Source of the DNA: Monoplex corrugatus
Lineage: Eukaryota > Mollusca > Gastropoda > Littorinimorpha > Ranellidae
DNA: 64,000 nucleotides
Reading direction: 5' to 3'
Assembly: GCA_030674185.1 (NCBI GenBank)
Contig: CM060308.1
Coordinates: forward strand, 38,010,238 to 38,074,237
The notes beneath the pieces were generated by a model that ran no database searches, was not told the DNA's origin, and saw only the letters and a list, made by a program, of their open reading frames with translations. Every line of letters starts with the position of its first letter. The first letter of the stretch is position 1. Position numbers and translations under genes: made by a program. Of this stretch, positions 10,437 to 22,401 are shown one piece after another.

Positions 10437-10544
10437 CTCTGGCTGCCATGGGATGCCTGACACTGGGATATCAACAGCATGAACGTGAGTTTGAAAGGTT
10501 TTTTTTTAGCCAGAATGAATACAATAGAATTTGTGCCACTGAGG
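10437..10544 (-). pseudogene. Exon 2, gene 1, copy 1 (nonsense codon)
   Basis: A 108-nt minus-strand exon (36 codons, phase 0 both ends). The acceptor is tcaacttctgcgcag; the donor GAG/GTGTCA is weak. It reads PQWHKFY, hits TAA at codon 13 in an A-run, then continues TFQTHVHAVDIPVSGIPWQPE. The paralogue (48,914-49,021) reads TCA at that codon but has TAG where this copy has CAG. The two loci therefore have different lesions in the same ancestral exon. Confidence 0.5.
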
Positions 10545-10914
10545 CTGCGCAGAAGTTGACAAAAAAATTACTTGAATAAACAAATACACAAACAGAAAAG
10601 GTAAACACTACAGAAATAACAAAGCGCTTGGATAAACATGATTATTTATAAGAAGACAACAACTGCTAGTACAAAGCAATTTAATAAACAGACAATATAA
10701 AAACTAAGATTGAACAGAACAAAAGCTGCACATACCAAACATGTAACGGCAGGCACCGATCACCTGAAAAAAATACTAATTCGGCATTAACAGTTTTGGT
10801 TCTGAGTGCTATTGCAGAAATATGCATTCACATTTCGAAACAAAATGTTCCATGTATAAGACAACACACGATAATAATTGTACAACGCTTCTTTAAACAA
10901 ATCTGGAAAAAAAA

Positions 10915-11190
10915 AACGTTCATGGGCTACAGTTTCCCTGTGCACTCGAATATTCGTGTAGGCTTTTACGTTTATTGCCCTTCTTTTTAATTCTGCCATT
11001 ATGACTGTCATACTCCCGTTTACATGGTGGGTGTTTTTCTGTTTTGACAAGCCACCGAGCAATGACATGGTTTACGGTATCTTTAACGTACGCGTGTACT
11101 CACAAAGGGGTTGAGGCATTGACAGGTTTTGCTCTTATGTTGACCTGGGAGATGGGAATAACCTCCACCCTTTACCCATCAGGAGAGGTA
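10915..11190 (-). mobile_element. SINE-2, reverse orientation, copy 1
   Basis: On the plus strand the order is tail to head: TTCATGGGCTACAG, TTTACATGGTGGG, GGTATCTTTAACGTACGCG, GTGTACTCACAAAGGGGTT, TTGACCTGGGAGAT, CTTTACCC. The reverse complement has the same internal order as SINE-1 and SINE-3 (ACGTTAAAGAT, CCAGGTCAACAT). It lies in intron 1 of the gene model. Other copies: 20,911-21,186, 30,908-31,183, 49,325-49,600. Confidence 0.55.
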
Positions 11191-11249
11191 CTTAAGCAGG
11201 CTCAAACACACCTGGCATTTGGAAGACCACTCGATTAACACGCCTGCCA

Positions 11250-11690
11250 TAAAAGTAAATGATTTTGGATGCGTGCTGATATCCGTCCTTGTGATTCTGT
11301 CTTTTGGACAAATGATGAAAATGGATATTGGATGAAAGTACTAGAAGAACGTATGTTGGACCTATGCGAAACATGATTTTCGTGTTTTGCTTTGTGGAGA
11401 TATTAATGCTAGAACAGTTTCTGAAACCTAATGTAACACATTGGTACAGCTTTATTTTGTAGGTCGTCAGTGATCAGTCTAGTAATGTTTTTGGTGATCA
11501 GGTACTAGAACTGTGTCAAACCTTCGATCTTCATAGTTTGAATTTTGTTGTTGTTGTGATTTTGGCCTTGACCATAGCTACACGTTATATCTATATTGAG
11601 ATCGGGCACTGTTTATTTTGTTTTATTATGTCTCGAGATTTTATGTACAGCTGCTCGCAAAATGTCACTAATAATAAAATACAGGACTGA
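11250..11690 (+). mobile_element. LINE endonuclease relic, copy 1
   Basis: Plus-strand translation with frameshifts gives WMKVLEERM-like, FALWRY (decayed LCGDFN), a TFDLHSLN-like block and TIAT... aligned with HSYTFISILRSGTVDFVL in the better-preserved paralogue at 49,865-50,080. That order fits the apurinic endonuclease domain of an I- or RTE-type LINE. It is truncated at both ends. Copies: about 21,246-21,686, 31,243-31,683, 49,670-50,085. Confidence 0.5.
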
Positions 11691-12310
11691 TTCATATCAC
11701 CAATCACAAGCAATACATTTTGAGCTGATACTTTAAACCACCCACACAAAGAAAAGCTGGAAACTGTTGTTTTTTTTGAAGAAACGTATAAAGAACACAG
11801 AAAAAGAACATGTATGCTTAGACAAACTTAATAGGAAAGAAGAACTGGCAGTACGTGAGATTGCCAAGAGAGATGAAGGTTTCCATTCAGGCAAAGGAGA
11901 GCTCTTTCATTCTTAAAGGTCTGCTGGGCTGGACCTCGCAGGTGCATATTGTGTGATTATGTCACGGGTTTTGTCAGTTCTCCACCTTGCCATTGATCTT
12001 GTGAACAAGGAAACTGATGACTGGATCTGAATGGGTCATGCAGTACATGGACCCCCCCCCCCCCCTTGCTCGAAAATATGATTACCACGAGGCGTCAGAA
12101 GATAACACGTGATTGCAGGCCTGTGGTGAAGCATTTTTGTTCTGGGTCTGATCCAGCACCCTCAGGTGTTTCATGTTAACTACAGCTGGTGAATAGTACT
12201 TTTGAGGATGATGTTGATTTTACATTTGATATGTTTTCTTTTTGAATTGTTTACTTTGTACCAGCAGTTACATGGTTAAGAATTGTTACACTCGTACATC
12301 TAAAAATTCA
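11690..12310. other. Intronic DNA, no gene seen
   Basis: Non-coding DNA with a poly-C run (about 12,052-12,065) whose length differs between copies. No conserved frame with 50,090-50,750. Confidence 0.5.
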
Positions 12311-12320
12311 AATGGTTTTA

Positions 12321-12327
12321 ACACACA

Positions 12328-12399
<72 letters not shown>

Positions 12400-12416
12400 A
12401 CACGCACACACACACA
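12321..12416. repeat. (CA)n microsatellite, copy 1
   Basis: A near-pure CA tract. Lengths differ in copies 2 (22,323-22,408) and 3 (32,322-32,406). It is absent from U', where a duplicated 24-bp GATATATTAAACAGAATC motif sits instead (50,786-50,842). Confidence 0.95.
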
Positions 12417-12419
12417 AAG

Positions 12420-13800
12420 AGAAACAAAAAACAAAACAAAACAAAAGGAAAGGAAATCAGATGATATATTAGACAGAATCACAGGGTTTCACAGAAATTC
12501 AAACAATCATAAATATTCCAGCATGGAAGACATATATGTATCTGCTAAGGTATAAATGACAACATAAGGAATGAGAAAAAAAGTGCCTGATTGTAAGCGA
12601 CATTTGATCAACCGAGACTTAGGGACTTAAGGGAAATGGGAATCGAGAAGCAAAAACAATAATATCAAAAGTAGGAAAGTCAGCACTGGTGACTTTTGGA
12701 CCACTTTGAAAAGTATTTTCTTGGAGTGAAGATTTTCCTAATTATAATGATGAAATGCTTGACAACACTAGTACATGTTAGGTTGAATAGCATGTGCTGA
12801 ATGCTGCAAGAACATAACAAAACAGTTAAAAAGTAAAGACAGATATCAGGATGGTAACGGGTATGCATAAAACTGGCTCCGTAATTATTATTTCTTGTCT
12901 GAAGTGTATATTTGATGTAAAATTTACAAAATGAATTTACCCTAAATAATGAGTAAAAAGCAATTGTAACTCCAATGTTTATAAAAAGGATATATTGACA
13001 AAGTCGACAATTCCAAAGGCATAGCATTGATTAACATCTTTAACATCTTTATCAGAATGTTATAAAACTGTAATCAATGGTAGATTTTGTCACCTTGAAT
13101 TTAATTTTAACTAAACATAGTCATAAAATCGGTACCTAGCACTCGGTTATAAAAGGGAAACAAGCACTGATTGTTAGGTGAAAACCTTCCAGGAATTCAA
13201 GGAAATCAATTAGTGACACATTTTGATATACTTAATGCCCAAATCTGACCAGTTCTGTTGTACAGATCAAAAGGTGAGGGACTAAATATAAAAAGTACTT
13301 AGAAAACGTTCATTTGATGGCTTGTAATTTGTCATACAGAGATCAGAGAAGATACGCTTTGTATGTTAACACATATTCTAAGGTGAAAAGATACTGATTT
13401 AAGATTTGTTACATAAAAAGAGACTTCTTCTGCAAGTATACCAGATGCTATTAAGGCTTGATCACAATGGAGAAAATTATGGGCACCAGGCATAAGAGAT
13501 ACACTATGTAAAATTGGATTTAACATCTGACATGACAATACCAGCCCGTTCCCATACATCTTGAAATTATTTTGAACTGAAGCTCATGGTCAATGTTCAA
13601 AAACACATTTTCGTTCATTCTCGATCCCTCTCTCTCAAATTAGAATTAATTCTTGTTTCATCAATACGTTATGTGTTTGTTGCAAATTTGTTTGGTTTAC
13701 ATTGATAATATTTCTGGACTAACAACATATTTTTGATAACTTGATTTATTTTGTAATTCACACTTCGTCATGAAGTTCTATGGCTAAAATGAATAAACCA
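12420..13800. other. Intron 1 DNA, no gene seen
   Basis: Open frames on the minus strand at 12,680-13,027 and 13,332-13,559 are not preserved in the U' paralogue (stops and indels at 52,170-52,260 and 53,300-53,470), so I treat the stretch as non-coding intron. Confidence 0.55.
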
Positions 13801-13818
13801 GCTGACGACTGAAGTCTG

Positions 13819-13820
<2 letters not shown>

Positions 13821-13882
<62 letters not shown>
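13821..13882. repeat. (CT)n microsatellite at the exon 1 donor, copy 1
   Basis: It starts six bases past the exon 1 donor on the minus strand, as (GA)n. Reading through the donor would add a poly(Arg-Glu) tail. Copy 2 (23,825-23,876) and copy 3 (33,826-33,879) differ in length and frame; U' has an interrupted version (53,716-53,770). Confidence 0.9.
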
Positions 13883-13884
<2 letters not shown>

Positions 13885-13888
13885 TTAC

Positions 13889-14170
13889 CTGAAAAGAATA
13901 TATAGGATTGACAGGACCCAGGCGCCGTTTCACTTCGTCTGCTGGCGTGATGGTAATGAAGTCAAAAAACAAAAATTCTCGGGTGCAAATTGGAAAAGGA
14001 GTCGGTGCAGGTGTAGCAGTTGGAGGAGAAGTAGACACAATATTAGGAGGATAATAAGAAGTGAACGCTTGATAACAGTTTCTCCTCCTTGAAGAAATCC
14101 TCCCCAAAGACTCAACAGGGACTATGACCCAGAGACAAATGGCAAACAGAAGAAAGAGAAGGCGATGCAT
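13889..14170 (-). CDS. Exon 1 of secreted-protein family, gene 1, copy 1
   Basis: The ATG at 14,168-14,170 opens a 94-codon exon ending CAG/GTAAAT. Residues 1-22 form a signal peptide (MHRLLFLLFAICLWV, then PVESLG), so the product should enter the secretory pathway. Next come a basic patch (SSRRRN), a Pro/Thr-rich linker (about residues 41-60) and a conserved tail, FPICTREF through DEVKRRLGPVNPIYSFQ. I chose this ATG because the paralogue at 53,789-54,070 has the same start, length and donor, and a TATA-like promoter lies about 100 bp upstream. Continuing into (RE)n is a read-through artefact. I recognise no family. With the downstream exons broken, whether it is translated is unknown. Confidence 0.6.
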
Positions 14171-14237
14171 TTTCTGAGCTTTCCTTCGCGAGTGATGATG
14201 TGCCTGCTTATGCGTTGAATGCCTTACAGCAAGTGAA

Positions 14238-14284
14238 GTGACGAATGAATGACGTATCTTCCCTTATGTACTACATATTTATTT
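14238..14284 (-). promoter_or_regulatory. Putative core promoter, copy 1
   Basis: On the minus strand an AT-rich TATA-like stretch (AAATAAATATG, 14,274-14,284) and ACATAAGGG are followed by ACGTCATTCATTCGTCAC (14,238-14,255), a CRE-like ACGTCA plus an imperfect inverted CGTCAC. The 18-bp motif is identical at 54,136-54,153 in U' although the surroundings differ, and it is present in all three U copies. A start site near CACTTCACTTGCTG would give a 5' UTR of about 60 nt. Confidence 0.4.
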
Positions 14285-14589
14285 TGTTCTCGCCTCGTCG
14301 CTGTCTCTTCATGATGACCTCAATTTCCCACTACCCTCCCCCCCCCTTTTTTTTTTTTACATCTCCCTCCTGTCATGTTATAATCCACTTGGGACACGTG
14401 CCTGGTAGAATTTGCCAACCTGCGTAAATTATAAAGTGAACACTGTTGATGAACTGCAGATTACTGGGTCGATGGTGTTATAGGTCTTATGCAAATCATC
14501 ATGAATTTTTCCTGTGCAAGTAATGACTATCTATAGCAGAATGAACCATGAATCAGATGGTTGATTTTCGCTCCAGATAGATACATATT

Positions 14590-14860
14590 GAAACTGTTTG
14601 GCGCAGAGATTGACTGCTGACCTTCCAATCTATCTACATGAACTTCTATGGGTGCGAATCACACCTGTAAAATCTTCATGTGTCTGTGACCTCCAGTTTA
14701 CCCAGCTGTGAATGGGTACCTGAATTTCTTCAAAGTGTTACGGAAGGTAAAAGAGCAAGGGATTGGAAATGGGCACCACCCTCATAATGCTGACCTTGAG
14801 AAAAGTTGAAGTCTCTCACACCCCACTTCCATTTAACCTTAGGATTATGGGCCAGCTACA
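14590..14860 (+). mobile_element. SINE-4 (tRNA-derived), copy 1
   Basis: tRNA-like head TTTGGCGCAGAGATTGACTGC with B-box-like GGTGCGAATCACACC. The body contains TGTGACCTCCAGTTTACCC, AGCTGTGAATGGGTACCTG and TGACCTTGAGAAAAGTTGAAG. It lies upstream of the gene promoter. Copies: 24,584-24,854, 34,587-34,857, 54,495-54,765. The tail block recurs in SINE-5. Confidence 0.6.
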
Positions 14861-14869
14861 TTAACTTCT

Positions 14870-15320
14870 TGTTAATTGCTGAGTGTGGCCATGGTAACAG
14901 TTTGTGATTTTTGTCAAACGATAATACAAACTTCCTGATATTTGGTTCTGTCCATAAAATTCAAATACTTAACAGCTTTCAAGATGAACATATTTTAATG
15001 CAACGTTTTTCAAATTTTGAAGACTGTTGAACCCCTATCTCATTTACTTCTTATCAGAAAATGTGAGGATAATATCTTTGCAGAAATATATTTCTTGCAG
15101 TGCCTGTTTAATTTTGTAATGGTTTTACAAACACAGACTTTTCGTTGCAAACTGGCAACAGACAAAAATACATCTGGATGTGACTTTTGGATGTGATTCA
15201 TTTTGTGATGCATGGTCTCAGTTTTCTATTCTTATTACGTGGCTGACGTGATGGAGCCCATGTAGGATCATCACAATGATGCCTGGAGCAAACTGAAAGG
15301 AAACTGCATTTCAAAATTGA
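14870..15320. other. 5' flank of the gene, no gene seen
   Basis: AT-rich unique DNA conserved with 54,765-55,220. I find no frame kept open in both paralogues beyond about 60 codons. Confidence 0.5.
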
Positions 15321-15324
15321 GATG

Positions 15325-15690
15325 ACAGGTGCGGGAGTCATGTGGGTAAAACGTCAGACTTGCAGTTGGAAGGCCTGGGGTTCAATCCTGTCTGGGTGTC
15401 TCCTGCCAAGTGGGTAACGTGTAAAGATTCTTTTCTGATGTTCCAGGTCAACATGTGTGCAGACCTATTAGTACTAAATCGTATTTGTGTATATGTATAT
15501 GCACGCAGATCATCAACTGTGTACATTAAAGATCAAGTAAATCATATCGGTGTCAAGTGGCTTATGGAAACATGAAACACTCAGCATGCATACCTACTGA
15601 AAACAGAGTATGCTGACTATGTAGAAACATACTGCCTGCACAGTGTGGGCAACACAACATGCATGCATGCATCTGAGAAAAATCAGATAC
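15325..15690 (+). mobile_element. SINE-3 (tRNA-derived), copy 1
   Basis: Head GTCATGTGGGTAAAACGTCAG with B-box-like GGGGTTCAATCCTG. The body contains CCAAGTGGGTAACGTGTAAAG and GTCAACATGTGTGCAGACCT; the tail contains CTTATGGAAACATG and CAGCATGCATAC and ends in a TGCATGCATGCA run. It is the best preserved SINE of the unit. Copies: 25,319-25,684, 35,323-35,688, 55,225-55,590, plus a half copy 55,878-56,105. Confidence 0.65.
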
Positions 15691-15699
15691 TCAAAAACT

Positions 15700-16110
15700 A
15701 TTCAAACAAGCCTGTCTGCGATTATGCGAGCTTCAGTGACTACATCCTAACCTTAGATTTCGTTGATCTAGTTGAAATTTAGGTGGACCAGGTGTTCTTG
15801 GGTCTGGCTTTCTTATGGCTTTCTTCTGTTGTCCCACGAAAGGCAGTCCAGGTAATGTTATCTTTCTCTCTTCAGATTAAGTATCTAATCCATCTCTATT
15901 GTCCTTTCATGATGATAGTGTCCATACTTTGTTGATTTCATTGAGCAAGTAGTTGTCACTTGGAAATGGTGCTAGATTAGAAGATTCCTAAGACTTTTTT
16001 GAGGTTCCTTGTGTGGATTGTTGACAACTTTACTACATCCCTAAAATCGGGCACTCACTGAATTGAAGCTGATTTTCTGTTGGTTTTACTTTAGATTTCT
16101 GGACGAGGTA
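15700..16110. other. Non-coding DNA between SINE-3 and SINE-5
   Basis: Conserved with 56,840-57,130 in U' (for example TTCTTCTG(T/G)TGTCCCAC). No coding signal seen. Confidence 0.45.
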
Positions 16111-16114
16111 AACT

Positions 16115-16405
16115 AGATAGAAGTAAAGCATTAGATTTTTAATCTGACGTATGAGATCAAATCTGATTGTTGGATAAAATTTGGTGCATATGTCAGTTCA
16201 GTCCATGGAACTGTCAATGAGTACCTGTCTACATTCAGAGTTGGTGAAGGAAAAGCAGAAAAAACAGAGGAGATAAAATATGGCGGGGTGGGGGAGGAGG
16301 GAAGTAGACGTATACCCCCACAAAAATGATGACCTCAAGAAAGGTTGAGGTCTCTAACACTTCACTTCCTTATGACCCCATGGATATCGAACAGCATTTA
16401 CCTTT
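16115..16405 (+). mobile_element. SINE-5, copy 1
   Basis: Decayed tRNA-like head (AAGCATTAGATTTTTAATCTG, GAGATCAAATCTG), a TGTCAATGAGTACCTGTCT block, and a tail TGATGACCTCAAGAAAGG...CTTATGACC shared with SINE-4. Copies: 26,110-26,400, 36,118-36,408, 57,150-57,420. Confidence 0.5.
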
Positions 16406-16450
16406 GCATCCCATCTTGTGATGGACCAATTTCAATAGTCATAATAACTA

Positions 16451-17710
16451 ACGGGGTCAAGGGGTCATTAGCCATGTGTGTTTGAGTGTCTCCGACCTCC
16501 CGTATTTTGCCGTGCTTTGATTGACAGAGTGCTCATGTGATTCTGTGCTTGAGTGTGGAGTTGTATGATGCGGAAACTTTCGTTTGGTGAGCCTATGGCG
16601 CCCCTCCAGCCATCAAAATGTTTCTTTTTTGGACAGATTTTTACTGTTTTGAACCATCAGTGATCGCCATTGCTGGCATGCAGTGTGTTGTTGACTTGTG
16701 CTCATAGCAAAGGCCTGTTCCAGTTGAGTGCAATAAGCAGTTGCTGTTACAGTACAGCCACGCTGAACTGCTGGCGATGCAATCGTCACGCCTGACCCCT
16801 GACTTGAGTTTGCGGCTTCGCTCGCTGCAACTCGGTGTTGGGTTGCCAAGGAAACGCTGTCGCAAAAATATACCCTTCAACAGTGACAAGGTGACAAAAT
16901 GGTGTTTCAATGTGCAGTCCAGTTGTTTGATAGCTGATGACATTCATGATTTGATTATTGAACAAAACATTGATGTGTTATTGATGACAGAAGCATGGCT
17001 GTATGCTGAGGGTGATGAGGCCTACATTAAGGCTATGACTCCATCTGGTTATGTTTTTCATTCTTTTCCTTGCAAAACTGGGTTATGTCAGGCCAGTATT
17101 GCCGTAGTGATGCGGAAATGTTTGTCTTGTCACATTTCCCTGAAAGAAATTACTGGTTTCACCTCCATTGATGCTGTTGAATTGAAACTGTCAGTTGATC
17201 ATGTCTCTGCCTCATGTGTGTGTGTGTACCACCCACCTCCCTCTCAGTCTAACAGAATGAAAAGCTCTATTTTCAAGGAAGAATTTCCCAATTTCCTATC
17301 TTTGTTTTCTGACTACCATAGAGATGTGTCCTTCCTGGGAGACTTTTACTTTCATTTTGACAATAATACTGACTCCCAGGTGTCCAGTGTAAAGACTATG
17401 CTGTCAGATTATGGCTGCACACAGCTTGTAAATGTGCCAACACAGAGATCAGGTCACACCTTGGGCAGTAGTGCGCAGTAAGGGCAGCCTTCTGTCCCTT
17501 GATGATGTAGTAGACTGTCCAGGTCTTTCTGACCACAAGACCCCCTCCTCATTGCCCGTCCTTCTCCCCAGACACAGCTGGTGACCTCACACAATTTGAA
17601 AACTGTCGCTTCCACACTTCCAGCATGATGTGAAGGCCCTGGCTGACTCAGCAAGTGGGCATCAGTCCTCGACGACCTCGTCAACGGGTACAACGATAGT
17701 CTAGGCCAGG
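16451..17710 (+). mobile_element. L2/CR1-like LINE, 5' third, truncated at unit junction 1/2
   Basis: The 5' UTR-like region is followed by a 246-codon frame (16,741-17,481) with endonuclease motifs: MTEAWL, VYHPPPS and LGDFYFHFD, where the usual Asn of GDFN is Tyr. SDHK follows in another frame near 17,537. The element stops at 17,710, where the next unit starts with RTE sequence, so its reverse transcriptase is missing. The lost Asn and the frameshift after 17,481 argue against activity. Confidence 0.8.
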
Positions 17711-18584
17711 TAGACCCAGGGAGAAAATATTCAACAGACTTGCATGGTGGCTGAGAACAGAGAGGGTGGGAGATGTACTTGCAGTGATAATGGATAGATT
17801 CCTGTGGAGGGCCACGATCGCCAAGCCATGCAGGGCACATGATGATGATGATGAGTCAAACGACTAAACGTCAGACATCCAATTGAAACGTTCAGGGTTT
17901 GATCCACCTGGACATCTCCACCTGGTTTGGTAAATTGTGCAGATCTCCTCAATCCAGGTCAACATGTGTGCAGATCTGCCAGTGCCTAATACTCTGTATG
18001 TATAAGCATGCAGAATATCAAATATGCACGTTAACGATCATGTAGATCTTATCAAAGGCCTGCGTATGGAAACGCGAAAACACCCACCCAGCATGCACCC
18101 TATCAGAGATGCAGACAGTGCAGCTACATAATGGAACGTATTCAGCTCGCCTATTTGACTTCTCCATGCTGTACTTAAGAAAGATTTTATGTGAGCTGGT
18201 TGCTTCTTCGTTAGAGCTGCGGATTCAAGATATTTATCTCGAGTTCAATCCCAGCTCATAACATTAAAAACCGACCTGTTTGTTGCCCATCTTAATATTC
18301 CAATAATGTCAATGGTGTCAGTCTATTTCAAAACCTTTGCCAGAGTATAGGGTGTTGCACAAACAAAGGGAGTCTGCGAGATAATTTCTGGCATGCTCGA
18401 GGAATTGTCTGAATCCATATTAAATTCTTAAATCCCAGCTCTAACGAAAAATTGTTGATGTGTGAGGCACAGTGAATCCAAATGAGTTTTGGAGAATAAT
18501 GCCATACAAGGGTGATTTGAAAAAAACCCCACTCTGTCTCTCACTCAACCACTCAATCACTCACGCACTTTCTTTCTAACTTAC

Positions 18585-18779
18585 CTCGTGCGAACCAGGT
18601 AAGCTCCACAAAGATGAGGTCCTTGTCAGGCAGGTCTATTAGCACATTAGGGATGAAGGAAATGTTGAATCTGGCAAAGAACTGTGTCAAGGTCTCTATG
18701 GCAAAGGTTTTCACATTAACTTATGCAACAGCAGGCAGGTCCAGGTTTTTGAGTTCTTCACTCTGGGTGTTCTCCACCA
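18585..18779 (-). pseudogene. Exon 4, copy 2
   Basis: Same 195 nt and same internal TAA as copy 1, but the donor is GAG/GTAAGT, a better consensus than copy 1's GTTAGT. No exon 5 follows within the unit: the next DNA on this strand is copy 1's LINE fragment in antisense. Confidence 0.55.
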
Positions 18780-18792
18780 CTGCAATTGTAGT

Positions 18793-19245
18793 GACGTTCA
18801 GTTCAGTTCAAATGATCTCGGTTTTGCTCAACTCATCCAAGCTGAACAAATCTCAGTTAAGTTCAGCCCAGTTTTGATTAACTTAATTCAGCCCAGTTCT
18901 GTTGAGCTGAGCTCACCTCAGTTCAACTCGGGTCAACTTGCTTCACTTCACTTCTGTTCAGCTCAACCCAGCTTAACTCAAACAGCTTAGTTCAGATCCA
19001 CTGAGCACATTATCTGAACAAAACTTAGTTCAATTCTGTTCATTTCAGCGCAGCTCAGTTCAGCTCCATTCAAATAAACACAGTTCAACTCAGTCCTCTC
19101 AACACACTCAACTTAATCTAGATCAACTTAGCACAACTGAACTCAGCTACCCAGCTCAGCTCTGCTGTATGCAGTTCATCTTACCTCAATTAGCTCTGTT
19201 AACATAATTCATCTTAGCTAAGCTCAACTCATTTCGATTCCTGTC
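18793..19245. repeat. Degenerate GTTCAGCTCA array, copy 2
   Basis: Same array as copy 1, with a one-base difference (ctacccag against ctaccccag). Confidence 0.85.
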
Positions 19246-19577
19246 AGTTCAAATCTAGAACAGAAAGTATTTCACAAATGTCTGTTAGTCGCCAAGTCCA
19301 ATAAAGACATTGATAGAGGATAAAACGGAGCTAGCCTGACACCTCCTACACTGATTAAAATTTGACGTCAGCATCCACATGAGGTGGTGAGCCCAAGGGG
19401 ATGATCTTCCAAGGGAATGAGTGAAAGGTGAGGGAGTTGTCTAACTCTACACTCATTCCAACAGAACAGAAATTATTTTTCTGATAGAATGGGACAGACC
19501 AGGATGAACTCGATTTAATAAAATGAAATATTACCACAGGAGTTCTGTTACCCACTCCATCACCACCTCAACAATAC

Positions 19578-19740
19578 CTCATTCAGAGTTCAGAAAGTTA
19601 AATCTGTTAGTCTTAAGATGGTTTCTGTGTTTCTCCATCTCAGTGACGATAAAGTCATGAGAAGAGCAAGTAGTCCTGATGAACTTGAAAGTAGCAGTAA
19701 TGTCACATTTGTCAAATGGAGCGACAGAAAACATGGTCAA
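19578..19740 (-). pseudogene. Exon 3, copy 2
   Basis: Translates identically to copy 1, including the TGA near its end. Confidence 0.4.
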
Positions 19741-20432
19741 CTCAACTCTATTGACCACTAAGCTATATGACAGCCAGAGGACCCCCAAAATACAAGCAAG
19801 GAAACAAATAAACAAACAAACAAAATGGCCAAATATTTACCAAGACTGACCTTGTAGAAGGCAAACAAAAGAAGACGAACCTGTAAATCTGTTCTTTACG
19901 TCACCTGAACTGTAATTCTTCATAACACTTCATTTGACAAAAAAAGCAAATAAAATCCAGGAATCAATGAATAATACACAAGCTAGCAAACAAACAATGG
20001 AACGAACACACACAATGAATAAATGAACACGTACAGCCCCAACCCTAAATGGGCCTCCTTAAAATTATGATTATCAGCCTCATTATCATGACATTATGCA
20101 GTCGTTATGACATCGTAAAAATTGTCACAGACTTCGTTGTACTTCGTGCCCTGATCTCGTAGTGACCTCAGCTTCAGTTATCTCCATCGCTTTCATGCCT
20201 GAGGTGATTTCAATTTGTATGGGCTGTTGCTGGAGGGTATCAGTGTTGCTGTCATTGAGAGGGGGAGGGGTCTAAACATGGTCTTGCTTCGTGAAAGAGC
20301 GATTGCTGTTGGTGGCGGGTTTAGCAAGCAGTGTTCTCAATAAAATGGATCAAAGCAGCCATATCTAAACTGCGCTGAAGTAATAGCAGCTCTAAGTCTC
20401 CAGTGATAGGTGGGCCCATTCAGGCTTGACAC

Positions 20433-20540
20433 CTCTGGCTGCCATGGGATGCCTGACACTGGGATATCAACAGCATGAACGTGAGTTTGAAAGGTTTTTT
20501 TTTAGCCAGAATGAATACAATAGAATTTGTGCCACTGAGG
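20433..20540 (-). pseudogene. Exon 2, copy 2
   Basis: Carries the same TAA in the A-run as copy 1, so that lesion predates the triplication. Confidence 0.45.
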
Positions 20541-22325
20541 CTGCGCAGAAGTTGACAAAAAAATTACTTGAATAAACAAATACACAAACAGAAAAGGTAA
20601 ACACTACAGAAATAACAAAGCGCTTGGATAAACATGATTATTTATAAGAAGACAACAACTGCTAGTACAAAGCAATTTAATAAACAGACAATATAAAAAC
20701 TAAGATTGAACAGAACAAAAGCTGCACATACCAAACATGTAACGGCAGGCACCGATCACCTGAAAAAAATACTAATTCGGCATTAACAGTTTTGGTTCTG
20801 AGTGCTATTGCAGAAATATGCATTCACATTTCGAAACAAAATGTTCCATGTATAAGACAACACACGATAATAATTGTACAACGCTTCTTTAACAAATCTG
20901 GAAAAAAAAAAACGTTCATGGGCTACAGTTTCCCTGTGCACTCGAATATTCGTGTAGGCTTTTACGTTTATTGCCCTTCTTTTTAATTCTGCCATTATGA
21001 CTGTCATACTCCCGTTTACATGGTGGGTGTTTTTCTGTTTTGACAAGCCACCGAGCAATGACATGGTTTACGGTATCTTTAACGTACGCGTGTACTCACA
21101 AAGGGGTTGAGGCATTGACAGGTTTTGCTCTTATGTTGACCTGGGAGATGGGAATAACCTCCACCCTTTACCCATCAGGAGAGGTACTTAAGCAGGCTCA
21201 AACACACCTGGCATTTGGAAGACCACTCGATTAACACGCCTGCCATAAAAGTAAATGATTTTGGATGCGTGCTGATATCCGTCCTTGTGATTCTGTCTTT
21301 TGGACAAATGATGAAAATGGATATTGGATGAAAGTACTAGAAGAACGTATGTTGGACCTATGCGAAACATGATTTTCGTGTTTTGCTTTGTGGAGATATT
21401 AATGCTAGAACAGTTTCTGAAACCTAATGTAACACATTGGTACAGCTTTATTTTGTAGGTCGTCAGTGATCAGTCTAGTAATGTTTTTGGTGATCAGGTA
21501 CTAGAACTGTGTCAAACCTTCGATCTTCATAGTTTGAATTTTGTTGTTGTTGTGATTTTGGCCTTGACCATAGCTACACGTTATATCTATATTGAGATCG
21601 GGCACTGTTTATTTTGTTTTATTATGTCTCGAGATTTTATGTACAGCTGCTCGCAAAATGTCACTAATAATAAAATACAGGACTGATTCATATCACCAAT
21701 CACAAGCAATACATTTTGAGCTGATACTTTAAACCACCCACACAAAGAAAAGCTGGAAACTGTTGTTTTTTTTGAAGAAACGTATAAAGAACACAGAAAA
21801 AGAACATGTATGCTTAGACAAACTTAATAGGAAAGAAGAACTGGCAGTACGTGAGATTGCCAAGAGAGATGAAGGTTTCCATTCAGGCAAAGGAGAGCTC
21901 TTTCATTCTTAAAGGTCTGCTGGGCTGGACCTCGCAGGTGCATATTGTGTGATTATGTCACGGGTTTTGTCAGTTCTCCACCTTGCCATTGATCTTGTGA
22001 ACAAGGAAACTGATGACTGGATCTGAATGGGTCATGCAGTACATGGACCCCCCCCCCCCCCCCTTGCTCGAAAATATGATTACCACGAGGCGTCAGAAGA
22101 TAACACGTGATTGCAGGCCTGTGGTGAAGCATTTTTGTTCTGGGTCTGATCCAGCACCCTCAGGTGTTTCATGTTAACTACAGCTGGTGAATAGTACTTT
22201 GAGGATGATGTTGATTTTACATTTGATATGTTTTCTTTTTGAATTGTTTACTTTGTACCAGCAGTTACATGGTTAAGAATTGTTACACTCGTACATCTAA
22301 AAATTCAAAATGGTTTTAACACACA

Positions 22326-22401
<76 letters not shown>

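Larger units (their letters stand above)
7717..17710. repeat. 10-kb tandem unit U, copy 1
   Basis: First of three near-identical direct repeats (9,994 bp). Its left edge continues into native RTE sequence; its right edge joins copy 2 at ggccagg/tagaccc. It contains exons 1-4 of the gene family (minus strand), five SINE-like elements, a LINE endonuclease relic, CA and CT microsatellites, and the 5' third of an L2/CR1-like LINE. It differs from copies 2 and 3 mainly in the first 0.9 kb, near 12,810 (about 16 bp missing) and at 16,280-16,690. Confidence 0.95.

Noticed and set aside
12680..13559. Minus-strand frames of 115 and 75 codons in intron 1
   Set aside because: The U' paralogue has stops and indels in both, and no splice signals fit the phases of exons 1 and 2.
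15358..15410. tRNA gene at the SINE-3 head
   Set aside because: It has a B-box-like motif but no complete cloverleaf and is followed by the shared SINE body; the same holds for the other SINE heads.
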